From: Streptomyces formicae
GTDB lineage: Bacteria; Actinomycetota; Actinomycetes; Streptomycetales; Streptomycetaceae
DNA: 64,000 bases
Reading direction: 5' to 3'
NCBI RefSeq assembly: GCF_002556545.1
Contig: NZ_CP022685.1
Coordinates: forward strand, 8,038,001 to 8,102,000
The notes under the pieces were generated by a model. That model did not search any database, was not told where the DNA came from, and was given only the letters and a program-made list of their open reading frames with translations. Positions 54,835 to 63,126 of the stretch are shown here, one piece after another (the stretch's first letter is position 1; each line of letters opens with the position of its first letter). Both the position numbers and the translations under genes were made by a program.

Positions 54835-56438
54835 GAGGCGTGCCCTTCTGTGGCGTCCGGGACGGTGATGTCCGGAGTAGTGGTGGCGTGCGGGGCAGTG
54901 GCGTCCGGAGCCGTGGCGTCCGGTGCGGGCAGGGAAGCGAGCGTGCCGAGCGGGATCGGGGTGGCCAGGGGGAGCCGGGGCGGTGGCGGCGGGGGAGCGG
55001 TCGGGGTGGCGGCCAGGCAGGTCACCGCCGCGTCGCACATGCGGCCCTGGCACCAGCCCATGCCCGCCCTGGTGAGGAGCTTGACGGTGCGGGTGTCGCG
55101 CGCGCCGTACTCGGTGACCGCCTCGCGCACGCGGCCGGCCGGCACCTCCTCGCAGCGGCACACGTCCGTCTCGTCCGTGAGCCACTCCGTCCAGCCCGGG
55201 CCGGGCGCGTGCGCGCGTGCCATCGCCTCGGCGAAGGCGCGCATGCGGTCACGGCGGCGGCGCAGGGTGCGGAGGGCGCCGATGCCGGGCAGCGAGGAGT
55301 GGGCGCCGGGGCCGCCGCCGCGTGCTGCGGGGCGGCGGCCCGTCAAGCGTGCGGAGATCGCGAGGGCTGCCAAAGCTCCCTCTGTGAAAGCCAGTTGGAC
55401 ACCGCCGACGCCGCCCGCCTCGCCTGCGGCCCACATGCCTCGCAGGGATGTTTCCTGGAGCGGGCTGAGGGCGAGGGCGTGCGTGCCGTCGGCGGTACGA
55501 CGCGTGGCGCAGCCCAGGGCGGTCGCCGTCTCGATCCGCGGGACCAGGCCGTGGCCCACCGCCAGGGCGTCACAAGGGACGTGGCGCGCCGTGCCCGGCA
55601 CCGGACGCCAGTCGCGGTCGAGCCGTGCGACCGTCACCGCCTCCACCCTGTCCGTGCCGTGTGCCTCGATCACCGCGCTGCGGGTGCGAAGCCGGACCCG
55701 GTGGCGAAGGAGGGCGCTGCCGTGGAGTGCCGCTTCCGCCAACTTGCCTGGATTGGCGGCGAGTACGGCGGGATTCCTGGCGTAGCCGAGATAGCCGGAC
55801 GCCTCGATCACCTCAGGAACGTGCGCGCCCGCGGCGGTGAGCGAGGAGGCCGCGGCGAGCAGGAGCGGGCCGCTGCCCGCGACGACGATGCGCCGACCGG
55901 GCAGGGCGAGGCCGGACTTGAGCATCGCCTGGGCGCCGCCCGCGCCGACCACGCCCGGCAAGGTCCAGCCGGGGAAGGGGAGTTGGCGCTCGTACGCGCC
56001 GGTCGCGAGGAGGACGGCACGAGCGCGTACGGTCACCGGCTGCCGGTCGTCGCCGTCCGCGCTGTCGGCGCCGTCTTCTCCGGTGAGGGCGTGCACCGTC
56101 CACTCGGTCTCGGACTCGCGCGTCACCGTCCAGACGTGGTGCTGGAAGAAGCGGTCCACCTCGCGGGAGTTCAGGCGGTCGCGCAGCGCGGCGAAGGCGG
56201 GCCAGTCGTGGTGCAGAGCCTCGGGGCGCGCCGCGCCCGTCGCGGGGTGCGGGTGCCGGTAGAACTGGCCGCCCGGTCCTGGCGATGCGTCCAACAAGGC
56301 CACTGACAAGCCGAGTTCGGCGGCGGTGACGGCACCCGCGAGGCCCGCCGGTCCCGCGCCGATGACCGCCACGTCGTACGGATCGGACACCGCGCGGGCC
56401 TCACGGGCCGCGGAAGCGTCAGGTGTCGAGCCCGGCAT
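54831..56438 (-). CDS. FAD-dependent oxidoreductase with [2Fe-2S] BFD domain (D-hydroxyproline dehydrogenase large subunit)
   Basis: A 535-residue flavoprotein. The FAD motif is VAVIGAGPAGLAGAVTAAEL (residues 24-43), and a second nucleotide-binding region is GRRIVVAGSGPLLLAAA. The C-terminal BFD-like iron-sulfur region has VCRCEEVPAGRV and GMGWCQGRMCDAAV. It ends in a roughly 60-residue Pro/Ala/Thr-rich tail encoded partly by degenerate 15-bp repeats (54850-54928). It overlaps both neighbours. It resembles LhpB/HcnB-type subunits of hydroxyproline or opine oxidases. Confidence 0.88.
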   Translation of the reverse strand: MPGSTPDASAAREARAVSDPYDVAVIGAGPAGLAGAVTAAELGLSVALLDASPGPGGQFYRHPHPATGAARPEALHHDWPAFAALRDRLNSREVDRFFQHHVWTVTRESETEWTVHALTGEDGADSADGDDRQPVTVRARAVLLATGAYERQLPFPGWTLPGVVGAGGAQAMLKSGLALPGRRIVVAGSGPLLLAAASSLTAAGAHVPEVIEASGYLGYARNPAVLAANPGKLAEAALHGSALLRHRVRLRTRSAVIEAHGTDRVEAVTVARLDRDWRPVPGTARHVPCDALAVGHGLVPRIETATALGCATRRTADGTHALALSPLQETSLRGMWAAGEAGGVGGVQLAFTEGALAALAISARLTGRRPAARGGGPGAHSSLPGIGALRTLRRRRDRMRAFAEAMARAHAPGPGWTEWLTDETDVCRCEEVPAGRVREAVTEYGARDTRTVKLLTRAGMGWCQGRMCDAAVTCLAATPTAPPPPPPRLPLATPIPLGTLASLPAPDATAPDATAPHATTTPDITVPDATEGHAS

Positions 56439-56745
56439 GGCCGTGTCCTTCCTGGGTGGTGATCGCGTCGCCGGGGCGTGCGGTGACCAGGCAAGCCCTT
56501 CTGTTGGGGCGGCCGTTGACGGTGGCCAGGCAGTCGTAGCACTGCCCGATGCCGCAGAACGCGCCGCGCGGGCGGCCGCCGACGCGGGTGGTGCGCCAGG
56601 ACAAGATCCCGGCGGACCAGAGCGCGGCGGCGATGGACTGCCCCGGCAGGGCGGTGAGCGTGCGCCCGTCGAAGGTGAACTCGAAGGCGGAGTCGGTCGC
56701 GGCGCCCACCAGGTCGGCGGGGGTCCGCTCGGGTTGGATGCTCAT
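56419..56745 (-). CDS. (2Fe-2S)-binding small subunit of the dehydrogenase
   Basis: A 108-residue iron-sulfur protein. FTFDGRTLTALPGQSIAAAL is the ferredoxin-like start, and the cluster ligands are in RGAFCGIGQCYDCLATVNGR with RRACLVTA. This is the HcnA/LhpE-like small subunit. It overlaps the FAD oxidoreductase genes on both sides (20 bp and 4 bp), so all three subunits are translated together. Confidence 0.9.
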   Translation of the reverse strand: MSIQPERTPADLVGAATDSAFEFTFDGRTLTALPGQSIAAALWSAGILSWRTTRVGGRPRGAFCGIGQCYDCLATVNGRPNRRACLVTARPGDAITTQEGHGHAGLDT

Positions 56746-57932
56746 GCCGTGGCCGACTCCTCGGTGAAGCGTTCTGGGGCGAAGGGGGCTGTGTCCATGG
56801 GGAGTTGTCGGGACGTCAGTTGTGCGGCGACGAGCAGGCCCGTCGCCGGGGCCAGGCCGATACCCGCGCCTTCGTGGCCGCAGGCGTGGAAGAGGCCGGG
56901 GACGCGCGGGTCGGGGCCGATCGCCGGGAGGTGGTCGGGGAGGTAGGGGCGGAACCCCGCGTACGTCCTGATCGCCCGCACCTCCGCGAGGGCGGGGAAC
57001 AGCCGGGTCGCCTGTGCGGCGAGGCGCCGCAGCACCTCCACCGACAACGTCCGGTCGAAACCGACGCGTTCACGGCTCGCCCCGATCAGTACGGGACCTG
57101 CCGGGGTGCCCTCCACCACGGCGGAGGTCTGCAAGGCCGCGGAGCCGCTCGCCACGTCGGCGACGTAGTCGGCGGAGTACACCTTGTGCCGTACGACACG
57201 GGGCAACGGCTCGGTGACCAGGACGAATCCGCGCCGGGGCAGGACCGGCAGGCCGACTCCCGCCAGGCGGGCGACCTGTCCGCCCCAGGTGCCCGCCGCG
57301 TTCACCACGTGGGGCGCGAGGAGGTCGCCCGCGGGGGTGCGCACGCCGCGTATCTCGCCGCGGGGGCCCTTGAGGACGTCGGTGACCTCTTCGCCGAGCC
57401 GCAGCGTCAGCCGTCCGCTTCCCTGCTGTGGATCCGCCGCGGTCCGGAGCAAGTGTGCTGCGGCGAGGGCGGGTTGGACCTGGGCGTCCTGCGGGTAGTG
57501 GATGCCGCCCGCGAGGTCGGGGGCGAGGTGCGGTTCGAGGTCGGCGAGGCGATCGTGCGGTACCTCGTACGTCTCGACGCCTGCCCCTGCCTGGCTCGCG
57601 GCGAAGTCGCGCAGTGCCGACAGGTCCGCCTCGGTCGACGCGACGACGACGCCGCCCTTCGTCTCGTACTCGACCGCGGCCGGAAGTTCCTTCGCCAGCT
57701 CGCGCCACAACTGGGCGGAAAGCAGGGCGAGTTCGAGTTCCGGGCCGGGTTCCTTGTCGGATACGAGGAGGTTGCCCTCGCCCGCACCCGTGGTGCCGCC
57801 CGCGACGGGGCCGCGGTCGATCACGGTGACGTTCAGGCCGGAACGGACGGCGTAGTGGGCGCAGGCGGCGCCGACTACGCCCGCGCCGACGACGATCAGG
57901 TCTGGGCGTTCCGAGGGGGTTCTCGTGAGCAC
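56742..57932 (-). CDS. FAD-dependent amino acid oxidoreductase (DadA/sarcosine oxidase beta-like subunit)
   Basis: A 396-residue DAO-family flavoprotein. The FAD motif is IVVGAGVVGAACAHYAVRSG. TGAGEGNLLVSDKE, VVNAAGTWGGQVARLAG and YAGFRPYLPDHLPAIGPD followed by LFHACGHEGAGIGLAPATG are family blocks. The start is GTG at 57932 with no ribosome-binding site. It lies 6-10 bases after a possible AATATT/TATTAC -10, so the transcript may be leaderless. It is the first gene of the hydroxyproline operon and probably the catalytic subunit that oxidises cis-4-hydroxy-D-proline. Confidence 0.88.
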   Translation of the reverse strand: MLTRTPSERPDLIVVGAGVVGAACAHYAVRSGLNVTVIDRGPVAGGTTGAGEGNLLVSDKEPGPELELALLSAQLWRELAKELPAAVEYETKGGVVVASTEADLSALRDFAASQAGAGVETYEVPHDRLADLEPHLAPDLAGGIHYPQDAQVQPALAAAHLLRTAADPQQGSGRLTLRLGEEVTDVLKGPRGEIRGVRTPAGDLLAPHVVNAAGTWGGQVARLAGVGLPVLPRRGFVLVTEPLPRVVRHKVYSADYVADVASGSAALQTSAVVEGTPAGPVLIGASRERVGFDRTLSVEVLRRLAAQATRLFPALAEVRAIRTYAGFRPYLPDHLPAIGPDPRVPGLFHACGHEGAGIGLAPATGLLVAAQLTSRQLPMDTAPFAPERFTEESATA

Positions 57933-57941
57933 GGCAGTAAT

Positions 57942-57950
57942 ATTTCACAT
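57942..57950 (-). promoter_or_regulatory. ATTTCACAT motif in the hydroxyproline operon promoter
   Basis: ATTTCACAT lies between a TTGGCA and the GTG start on the minus strand, in the -35/-10 spacer region. The same 9-mer occurs at 60493-60501 before the collagenase gene. A common regulator is possible. Confidence 0.35.
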
Positions 57951-58002
57951 GGCACAGAGGCTGCCAAGTGGTCGTGCACGGATGGAAGTTGGCGCTTGCC
58001 GA

Positions 58003-58749
58003 TCAGTCGCGCCGCTGATGCGCGCCCGGGGTGTAGCCGAATGCGCGGCGGAAGACGTCGATGAACGCGCTGGTGGACGACCAGCCGCAGCGGTGTGCGA
58101 CGGCGGTCACCGACATGCCGTCGGCCAGCATGCGCAGGGCATGGTACAGGCGCAGTTGGGTGCGCCACTGCGGGAAGGTCATGCCCAGTTCGCGCCGGAA
58201 GAGCCGGCTGAGGGTGCGCTCGCCCGCCCCTGCCTCGGCCGAGAGGGCGGCGAGGCCGCGCGGTTCGGCGGGGTCGCGGTGCAGCAGCTCGCAGACGGCC
58301 GCGAGGCGGGGGTCGGTCGGGGTGGGCAGCTGGACCGGCTGCTGCGGCGAGGCGCGCAACTGGTCGAGGAGGACCGCGCGCAGGCGCAGACGTTCCGGGG
58401 TGTCGTCGTGCGGACCTCGGGTGCAGGCGAGGATCAGCTCGCGCAGGAGCGGTCCGACGGCGAGGACGGTGGGGGCCGCGAGGCCGAGCGGGTTGGTGTC
58501 GGCGGGCAGACCGAGCAGGTGCAGGGCGAGGTGGCCGTGGGCGCGGTGCGCGTGGACGCAGCCCGCGGGGACCCAGATGGCACGGTTGCCGGGGGCGAAC
58601 CAGGTGCCCGCGTCGGTGGTGACGGCAAGGACGCCGGAGCCCGCGTAGACGATCTGGTGGTCGTCGTGCCGGTGCGGATCGATCCGCTCCCCGGGCGCCA
58701 GTGCCTGGGTGCGGGTGGGTGCTTCGGGGGTGTGGCGGATGTCCGGCAT
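58003..58749 (-). CDS. AraC family transcriptional regulator
   Basis: A 248-residue regulator. An N-terminal cupin sensor (ERIDPHRHDDHQIVYAGSGV and RAIWVPAGCVHAHRAHGH) is followed by two helix-turn-helix motifs: GLAALSAEAGAGERTLSRLF, and SVTAVAHRCGWSSTSAFIDV with FRRAFGYTPGAH. It lies 70 bp upstream of the flavin dehydrogenase gene on the same strand and divergent from the MFS gene. It may control either. Confidence 0.92.
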   Translation of the reverse strand: MPDIRHTPEAPTRTQALAPGERIDPHRHDDHQIVYAGSGVLAVTTDAGTWFAPGNRAIWVPAGCVHAHRAHGHLALHLLGLPADTNPLGLAAPTVLAVGPLLRELILACTRGPHDDTPERLRLRAVLLDQLRASPQQPVQLPTPTDPRLAAVCELLHRDPAEPRGLAALSAEAGAGERTLSRLFRRELGMTFPQWRTQLRLYHALRMLADGMSVTAVAHRCGWSSTSAFIDVFRRAFGYTPGAHQRRD

Positions 58750-58803
58750 GAGTTGGCACTTTATCGGAAGCGCGCCAGGGTGGGGCGTGGTGACGATGGG
58801 GCG

Positions 58804-60444
58804 GTGCCAGAGAATCGGACTTCAGCATCGGACGGGGCCGGGCGGCCGGACGGGGCAGGGCTCTCGGGGGGTGGGGCGGTGCCTTCGGGTGGTGCCGTGC
58901 CTTCAGGTGGCGCCGCGCCCTTGGGTGGGGCGGTGCCCTTGGGTGGTGCCGCGCCTTCGGGTGGGGCGGTGCCCTTGGGTGGTGCCGCGCCTTCGGGCGG
59001 GGCGGTGTCTTCGGGTGGCGCGGTGCCCTTGGGTGGGGCGCTGTCTTCGGGTGGTGCCGCACCCTTGGGTGGCGTGGTGCCTCCGGGTAGTGCCGCGCCC
59101 TTGGGTAATGCCGCGCCTTCGGGTGGCGCGGTGCCTCCGGGTAGCGCCGCACCCTTGGGCGGCGCGGTGCCTCCGGGTAGCGCCCCGCCCATGGACGGCG
59201 CAGCGTCCCCGGGCAGCGCCATGCCCATGGACGGCGCCGCCCACTCGGACAGCACCTCGCCCCCGGATCCGACCGCCCCCTCGCCCGCCCCTCCGCGCCC
59301 CGCGCGCCCGCGCCCGCGCCCCCTCACCCTCCTCTCCCTGGGCCACGCCTGCGTAGACATCTACCAGGGAGCCGTCGCCGCCCTCGTGCCCTTCTTCGTG
59401 GCCGAGCGCGCCTATACCTATGCCGCCGCGTCCGGCATCGTGCTCGCCGCGTCGTTGTTGTCCTCCGTGGTGCAGCCGCTGTTCGGTGCGCTGACCGACA
59501 AGTGGCGGATGCCCTGGCTGCTGCCGGTCAGCACCTTGATCGGTGGGATCGGGGTGGCGTTCGCCGGGGTGAGCGACGACTATGTCGTCACCCTCGTGGT
59601 CGTCGCGCTCTCCGGCGTCGGTGTCGCCGCCTACCACCCGGAGGCCGCCCGCGTGGCACGCGGGGCGAGCGGTGGCAGCCACACCGGCATGAGCTGGTTC
59701 TCCCTCGGCGGCAACCTCGGGTTCGCGGCCGCGCCCCTGCTGGTCTCGGCCGTCATCGCCACGGGCGGACTGCGCGCGTCGCCGCTCCTGGTGGTGCCCG
59801 CCCTCATCGGTGCGGCCCTGTGCGTGGCCGCGCTGCGAGGTCTCAAGTCCGGCACGGAGATGCACAGTTCACTCCGCGCCGAGGTCGAAGGCCGTGACGA
59901 CTGGGCCTCCTTCGCCAAGCTCTCGGGCGCCATCGTCTGCCGCTCGATCGTCTTCATCGGGCTCAGCACGTTCGTCTCGTTGTACGTGCGCGAACGCACC
60001 GGCGGCGGTGACGTGGCGGGCACGGCCGCGCTGTTCGTGCTCTACCTCGGCGGCGCCGTCGGCACCGTCGCGGGCGGGCGGCTCGCCACGCGGTACGGCA
60101 GGGTGCCGGTCGTCCAGTGGTCGTACGCCCTGACCGTCCTCGCCGTCGCCGGAGTCGTGTTCGTCCCCGGCCCGCCGGTCTACGGATGCGTGGCGCTCGC
60201 GTCGGCCGGTCTGTACGTGCCCTTCTCCCTGCACATCACCCTGGGTCAGGACTACTTGCCGCGCCGGATGGGCACGGCGAGCGGCGTCACCCTCGGGCTC
60301 ACCGTCAGCATCGGCGGCCTCGCCAGCCCGCTGATCGGCGCCCTCGCCGACGCGACGGACCTGCGGACGGCCCTCGCGCCGCTGATCGCCCTGCCCGCGC
60401 TCGGCTGGCTGCTCCTGCGCACGCTGCGCGAGCCGGGGGTGTAG
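58804..60444 (+). CDS. MFS transporter (fosmidomycin-resistance-like) with uncertain repetitive N-terminus
   Basis: From about 59320 the frame encodes a 12-helix MFS protein of the Fsr type: SLGHACVDIYQGAVAALVPF, ALTDKWRMPWLLPVS, GVAAYHPEAARVARG and FVSLYVRERTGGG. Upstream it continues through about 21 imperfect hexapeptides (GGAVPL, GGAAPS) from the 18-bp repeat at 58868-59251. The true start is unclear: GTG at 58804 gives 546 residues, while ATGs at 59191, 59221 and 59227 give near the usual 405-418. It may export a toxic amino acid or import peptides. Confidence 0.78.
   Translation: MPENRTSASDGAGRPDGAGLSGGGAVPSGGAVPSGGAAPLGGAVPLGGAAPSGGAVPLGGAAPSGGAVSSGGAVPLGGALSSGGAAPLGGVVPPGSAAPLGNAAPSGGAVPPGSAAPLGGAVPPGSAPPMDGAASPGSAMPMDGAAHSDSTSPPDPTAPSPAPPRPARPRPRPLTLLSLGHACVDIYQGAVAALVPFFVAERAYTYAAASGIVLAASLLSSVVQPLFGALTDKWRMPWLLPVSTLIGGIGVAFAGVSDDYVVTLVVVALSGVGVAAYHPEAARVARGASGGSHTGMSWFSLGGNLGFAAAPLLVSAVIATGGLRASPLLVVPALIGAALCVAALRGLKSGTEMHSSLRAEVEGRDDWASFAKLSGAIVCRSIVFIGLSTFVSLYVRERTGGGDVAGTAALFVLYLGGAVGTVAGGRLATRYGRVPVVQWSYALTVLAVAGVVFVPGPPVYGCVALASAGLYVPFSLHITLGQDYLPRRMGTASGVTLGLTVSIGGLASPLIGALADATDLRTALAPLIALPALGWLLLRTLREPGV
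58868..59251. repeat. 18-bp minisatellite, about 21 imperfect copies
   Basis: Units such as GGTGCCGCGCCTTCGGGT and GGTGGGGCGGTGCCCTTG recur at 18-bp spacing. Because 18 is a multiple of three and units lack stops, the array is open in several frames on both strands; one reads as GGAVPL/GGAAPS hexapeptides in frame with the MFS gene. Frequent TTG and GGT codons are unlike neighbouring genes. Confidence 0.85.
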
Positions 60445-60492
60445 CGAGGTGTAGCGAGGAAGTCCAGTGGGTGCACGGGGGTTGTCAGTGCA

Positions 60493-60501
60493 ATTTCACA
60501 T
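60493..60501 (+). promoter_or_regulatory. ATTTCACAT motif upstream of the collagenase gene
   Basis: This 9-mer is identical to the one in the hydroxyproline operon promoter (57942-57950). It lies 105 bp before the collagenase start within an AT-rich patch. Shared regulation is a hypothesis. Confidence 0.35.
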
Positions 60502-60605
60502 TACTACGTTACGCATCACATGGTGCAGCGGCGTCTCGGCAACTGACGCTGCGCGTCAGTGAGTTGACTGATGTGTCACCCCCACCTCCCCTTGAGGAGT
60601 CACCT

Positions 60606-62915
60606 GTGTCCCAGTTACGTACCCTGCGAAGATCCGTGCTCGCCGGCGCGCTCGCGGCGACCCTCTGCGTCTCGGCCGCCCAGTTGGGTCACGCGGCCGA
60701 CCCCGCACCGGCTCGGGCCCGTGCCGCAGCGTCCACCACCCCGAACCCCCTCGACGCCGTCGAGCACCGGGCCAAGGCCCCGATCCCCGCCGACCAGGCG
60801 CTCCCCGCGCCCGGCGGGCTCAAGGACGGCCGGATACCGGGGGCGCGCACACCCCGGCGGACCGGGCAGGTCGAGGCGAAATCCGCCGCCGTCCCCTGCA
60901 CCCTCGACGCCGTGACCGGCCTCGCCCCCGAGCGGTTCGCCGACTTCCTCGCCGATCCGGCCGTCACCGCCGACGGCTGTCTGCGCACCCTGGTCTGGAA
61001 CTGGGACCCGCGCCTCGCGCCCGTCATGTCGGACGCCCACGTCCAGGCCGTGTCCGGGCGCATCGCTCGCGTCGCAGCCGCCCACGACGGCAAGAACGGC
61101 AGTCACCTCCTGGAGATGTTCACCTATCTCCACGCCGTCGCCTACCAGGACTTCTCGCACGACGAGATCGACGTCACCGACGCGCCGACCGTGGACGCGA
61201 TGCGCCGTGCCGTCGACGCCTTCGGCTCGGCGCCGCGCACCTTCGACGTGACCAAGGCCAATGCCGAATCGCTGCGCGAGGCGCTCTACGCGGCCAGTGC
61301 GCCCGGCCTCCGGCAGCACCAACTCCCGCTGATCAAGCGGGTGCTCGCGACCATGGACGCCGATCACCCCGGTACGGCGAAGGACGCGTCCTGGGCCGGT
61401 GCCGCGCTCGCCGGGCTCTCCCTGAGCTACCTCGGCGTGTACCCGGGGAACCGGGACGCCGCGTTCCACGCGGCGGTGAAGGCCGACCCCGCCTACCGCG
61501 CCGCCTTCAAGGCTTTCGCCCAGTACACCCACCTCAAGGGCACGGCCAATGCCTGGGTGGTGCGCGACGCGCTCCTGGAGTACGGCAGGTTCGGCCAGAT
61601 CGACGGGCTGACCGCCGAGATATCCGCGGGGCTCGGCGGTCTCGTGGACGTCGTCGTCCGCAACTTCGGTGAGGGCAGCGCCCCTTGGGCGAAGGTCGTC
61701 ACCTGGCTGAACGAGTACGACGCCTGCGCGCCGTACAAGGTGTGCAGGGCCGACATCGAGCGGCGCCTGTTCCCGCAGACCTATACGTACGACAAGGGCG
61801 GGATGAAGGTCCGCACGGCGCTCGACCGGGCGACGGTCGACCAGCTCTACTACGCGAGCAAGCAGGTCAAGGCGCAGTTCCACCGCGTGGTCGGCACCGA
61901 TGAGCCGCTCGCGGGCGACCCCAACGCCACCCTGACCACCGTGCTCTACGCCTCGCGCGCCGACTACGAGAACTACCACCCGCTCCTGACCGGGATGGAC
62001 ACGAACAACGGCGGCGTCTACATCGAGCGCGGCGCGACCTTCTACACCTACCAGCGCCGGGTCCCGCAGGACTCCTCGCTCACCCTCGAAGAGCTCTTCC
62101 GGCACGAGTACACGCACTACCTCAACGGCCGCTGGGCGGTGCCCGGTTCGTTCGGCGAGGGGCCCTGGTACCAGGGTGACAGGACCACCGCGATGGACGA
62201 GGGCACCGCCGAGTTCTTCGACGGCGCCACCCGTGACGACGGCATCAAGGTCCGCAAGTCGCTGGTCAAGGGCATCATGGCGGACACCGCCAACGGCGGT
62301 CCCCGGATGAGCGTGAATCAGCTCCTGCACGCCACCTACGCGGGGGACGGCTTCCGCTTCTACAACTACGCGGGCACGTTCTTCGAGTTCCTGTGGAGCG
62401 AACGCCCCACGCTGCTCAAGGAGATGTACGGATACCTGCGCGCCGACAACCCGTCCGGCTTCGACGCCTGGCGCGACCGGCTCGGCAAGGACGCGGGGCT
62501 GCAGCGCGCGTACGACGCCTTCCTCGACGCGCAGATCGCCCGGGTCGACGACCTGTTCGTGCCCGACACGAAGTACGTGCCGCTGGGCGAGTTGCGCGAC
62601 ACCACGGCCGACCAGGTGCGCGCCTCCTTCACCGCGACGACCAGCAGCACGCCCGACTGCGCGTCGAACGGGGCGCCGGAGCGGCCGCGGTACACCTGCA
62701 CCGGACGGATCACCGCGAACCTCGGTGCCGCGGGCGACCCCGACGCCGTCTTCAAGGACATGTCCGAGACGGTGGACTACTTCCTGCTGGAGCGGGCCGC
62801 GGCCGGTGACAACAATCTCGCCGACATGAACTGCTCGTTCGGCCCGGTGGACATCTGGTCCAACGGTCGTGCGGGTACGTCGAACTACACCTGCGAGGGC
62901 CCGCTGAAGGGCTGA
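60606..62915 (+). CDS. Secreted collagenase, peptidase family M9
   Basis: A 769-residue exported metalloprotease. The GTG at 60606 has GAGGAG 6 bases upstream. A signal peptide ends near GHAA (about residue 32). Residues about 90-400 are the M9 activator domain (HLLEMFTYLHAVAYQDFSHD). The peptidase domain has the zinc motif HEYTHYLNGRW (His500, Glu501, His504) and a third ligand Glu532 in MDEGTAEFFDG. About 110 C-terminal residues form an added module. It would degrade collagen outside the cell. It is the last plus-strand gene next to the hydroxyproline catabolism genes. Confidence 0.92.
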   Translation: MSQLRTLRRSVLAGALAATLCVSAAQLGHAADPAPARARAAASTTPNPLDAVEHRAKAPIPADQALPAPGGLKDGRIPGARTPRRTGQVEAKSAAVPCTLDAVTGLAPERFADFLADPAVTADGCLRTLVWNWDPRLAPVMSDAHVQAVSGRIARVAAAHDGKNGSHLLEMFTYLHAVAYQDFSHDEIDVTDAPTVDAMRRAVDAFGSAPRTFDVTKANAESLREALYAASAPGLRQHQLPLIKRVLATMDADHPGTAKDASWAGAALAGLSLSYLGVYPGNRDAAFHAAVKADPAYRAAFKAFAQYTHLKGTANAWVVRDALLEYGRFGQIDGLTAEISAGLGGLVDVVVRNFGEGSAPWAKVVTWLNEYDACAPYKVCRADIERRLFPQTYTYDKGGMKVRTALDRATVDQLYYASKQVKAQFHRVVGTDEPLAGDPNATLTTVLYASRADYENYHPLLTGMDTNNGGVYIERGATFYTYQRRVPQDSSLTLEELFRHEYTHYLNGRWAVPGSFGEGPWYQGDRTTAMDEGTAEFFDGATRDDGIKVRKSLVKGIMADTANGGPRMSVNQLLHATYAGDGFRFYNYAGTFFEFLWSERPTLLKEMYGYLRADNPSGFDAWRDRLGKDAGLQRAYDAFLDAQIARVDDLFVPDTKYVPLGELRDTTADQVRASFTATTSSTPDCASNGAPERPRYTCTGRITANLGAAGDPDAVFKDMSETVDYFLLERAAAGDNNLADMNCSFGPVDIWSNGRAGTSNYTCEGPLKG

Positions 62916-63126
62916 GCGCGCTCGGCCTCGGTCTCCGGGGGCGTCATGCCCGCGGCGGCCGGGGTCGCGTCGTACACGACCCCCGTGACCCCCGTGACCG
63001 CCGCGCCGATCGCGACGCCGCGAACACCACGGCCGCCATCCCCGCCACGCTGTCCACCAGCGTTGCGGGAGCTGCTGCTTCCGACGCGCTGAGGGGGTCT
63101 CGCGTCGGAAGCGGCAGGGGCGGGGG
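62916..63126. other. 211-bp intergenic region with hairpin and possible gene remnant
   Basis: The gap between the collagenase and the convergent GH3 gene contains a GGGGTCG/CGACCCC hairpin (62961-62967 and 62977-62983). On the minus strand one frame gives LVDSVAGMAAVVFAASRSAR and another VAIGAAVTGVTGVVYDATPA, which look like two pieces of one membrane-type tail joined by a frameshift. It could be a decayed gene end, but evidence is thin. Confidence 0.3.

Noticed and set aside
58903..59865. Minus-strand open frames across the 18-bp repeat
   Set aside because: The repeat lacks stops in several frames because 18 is a multiple of three, so these frames are not evidence of coding.
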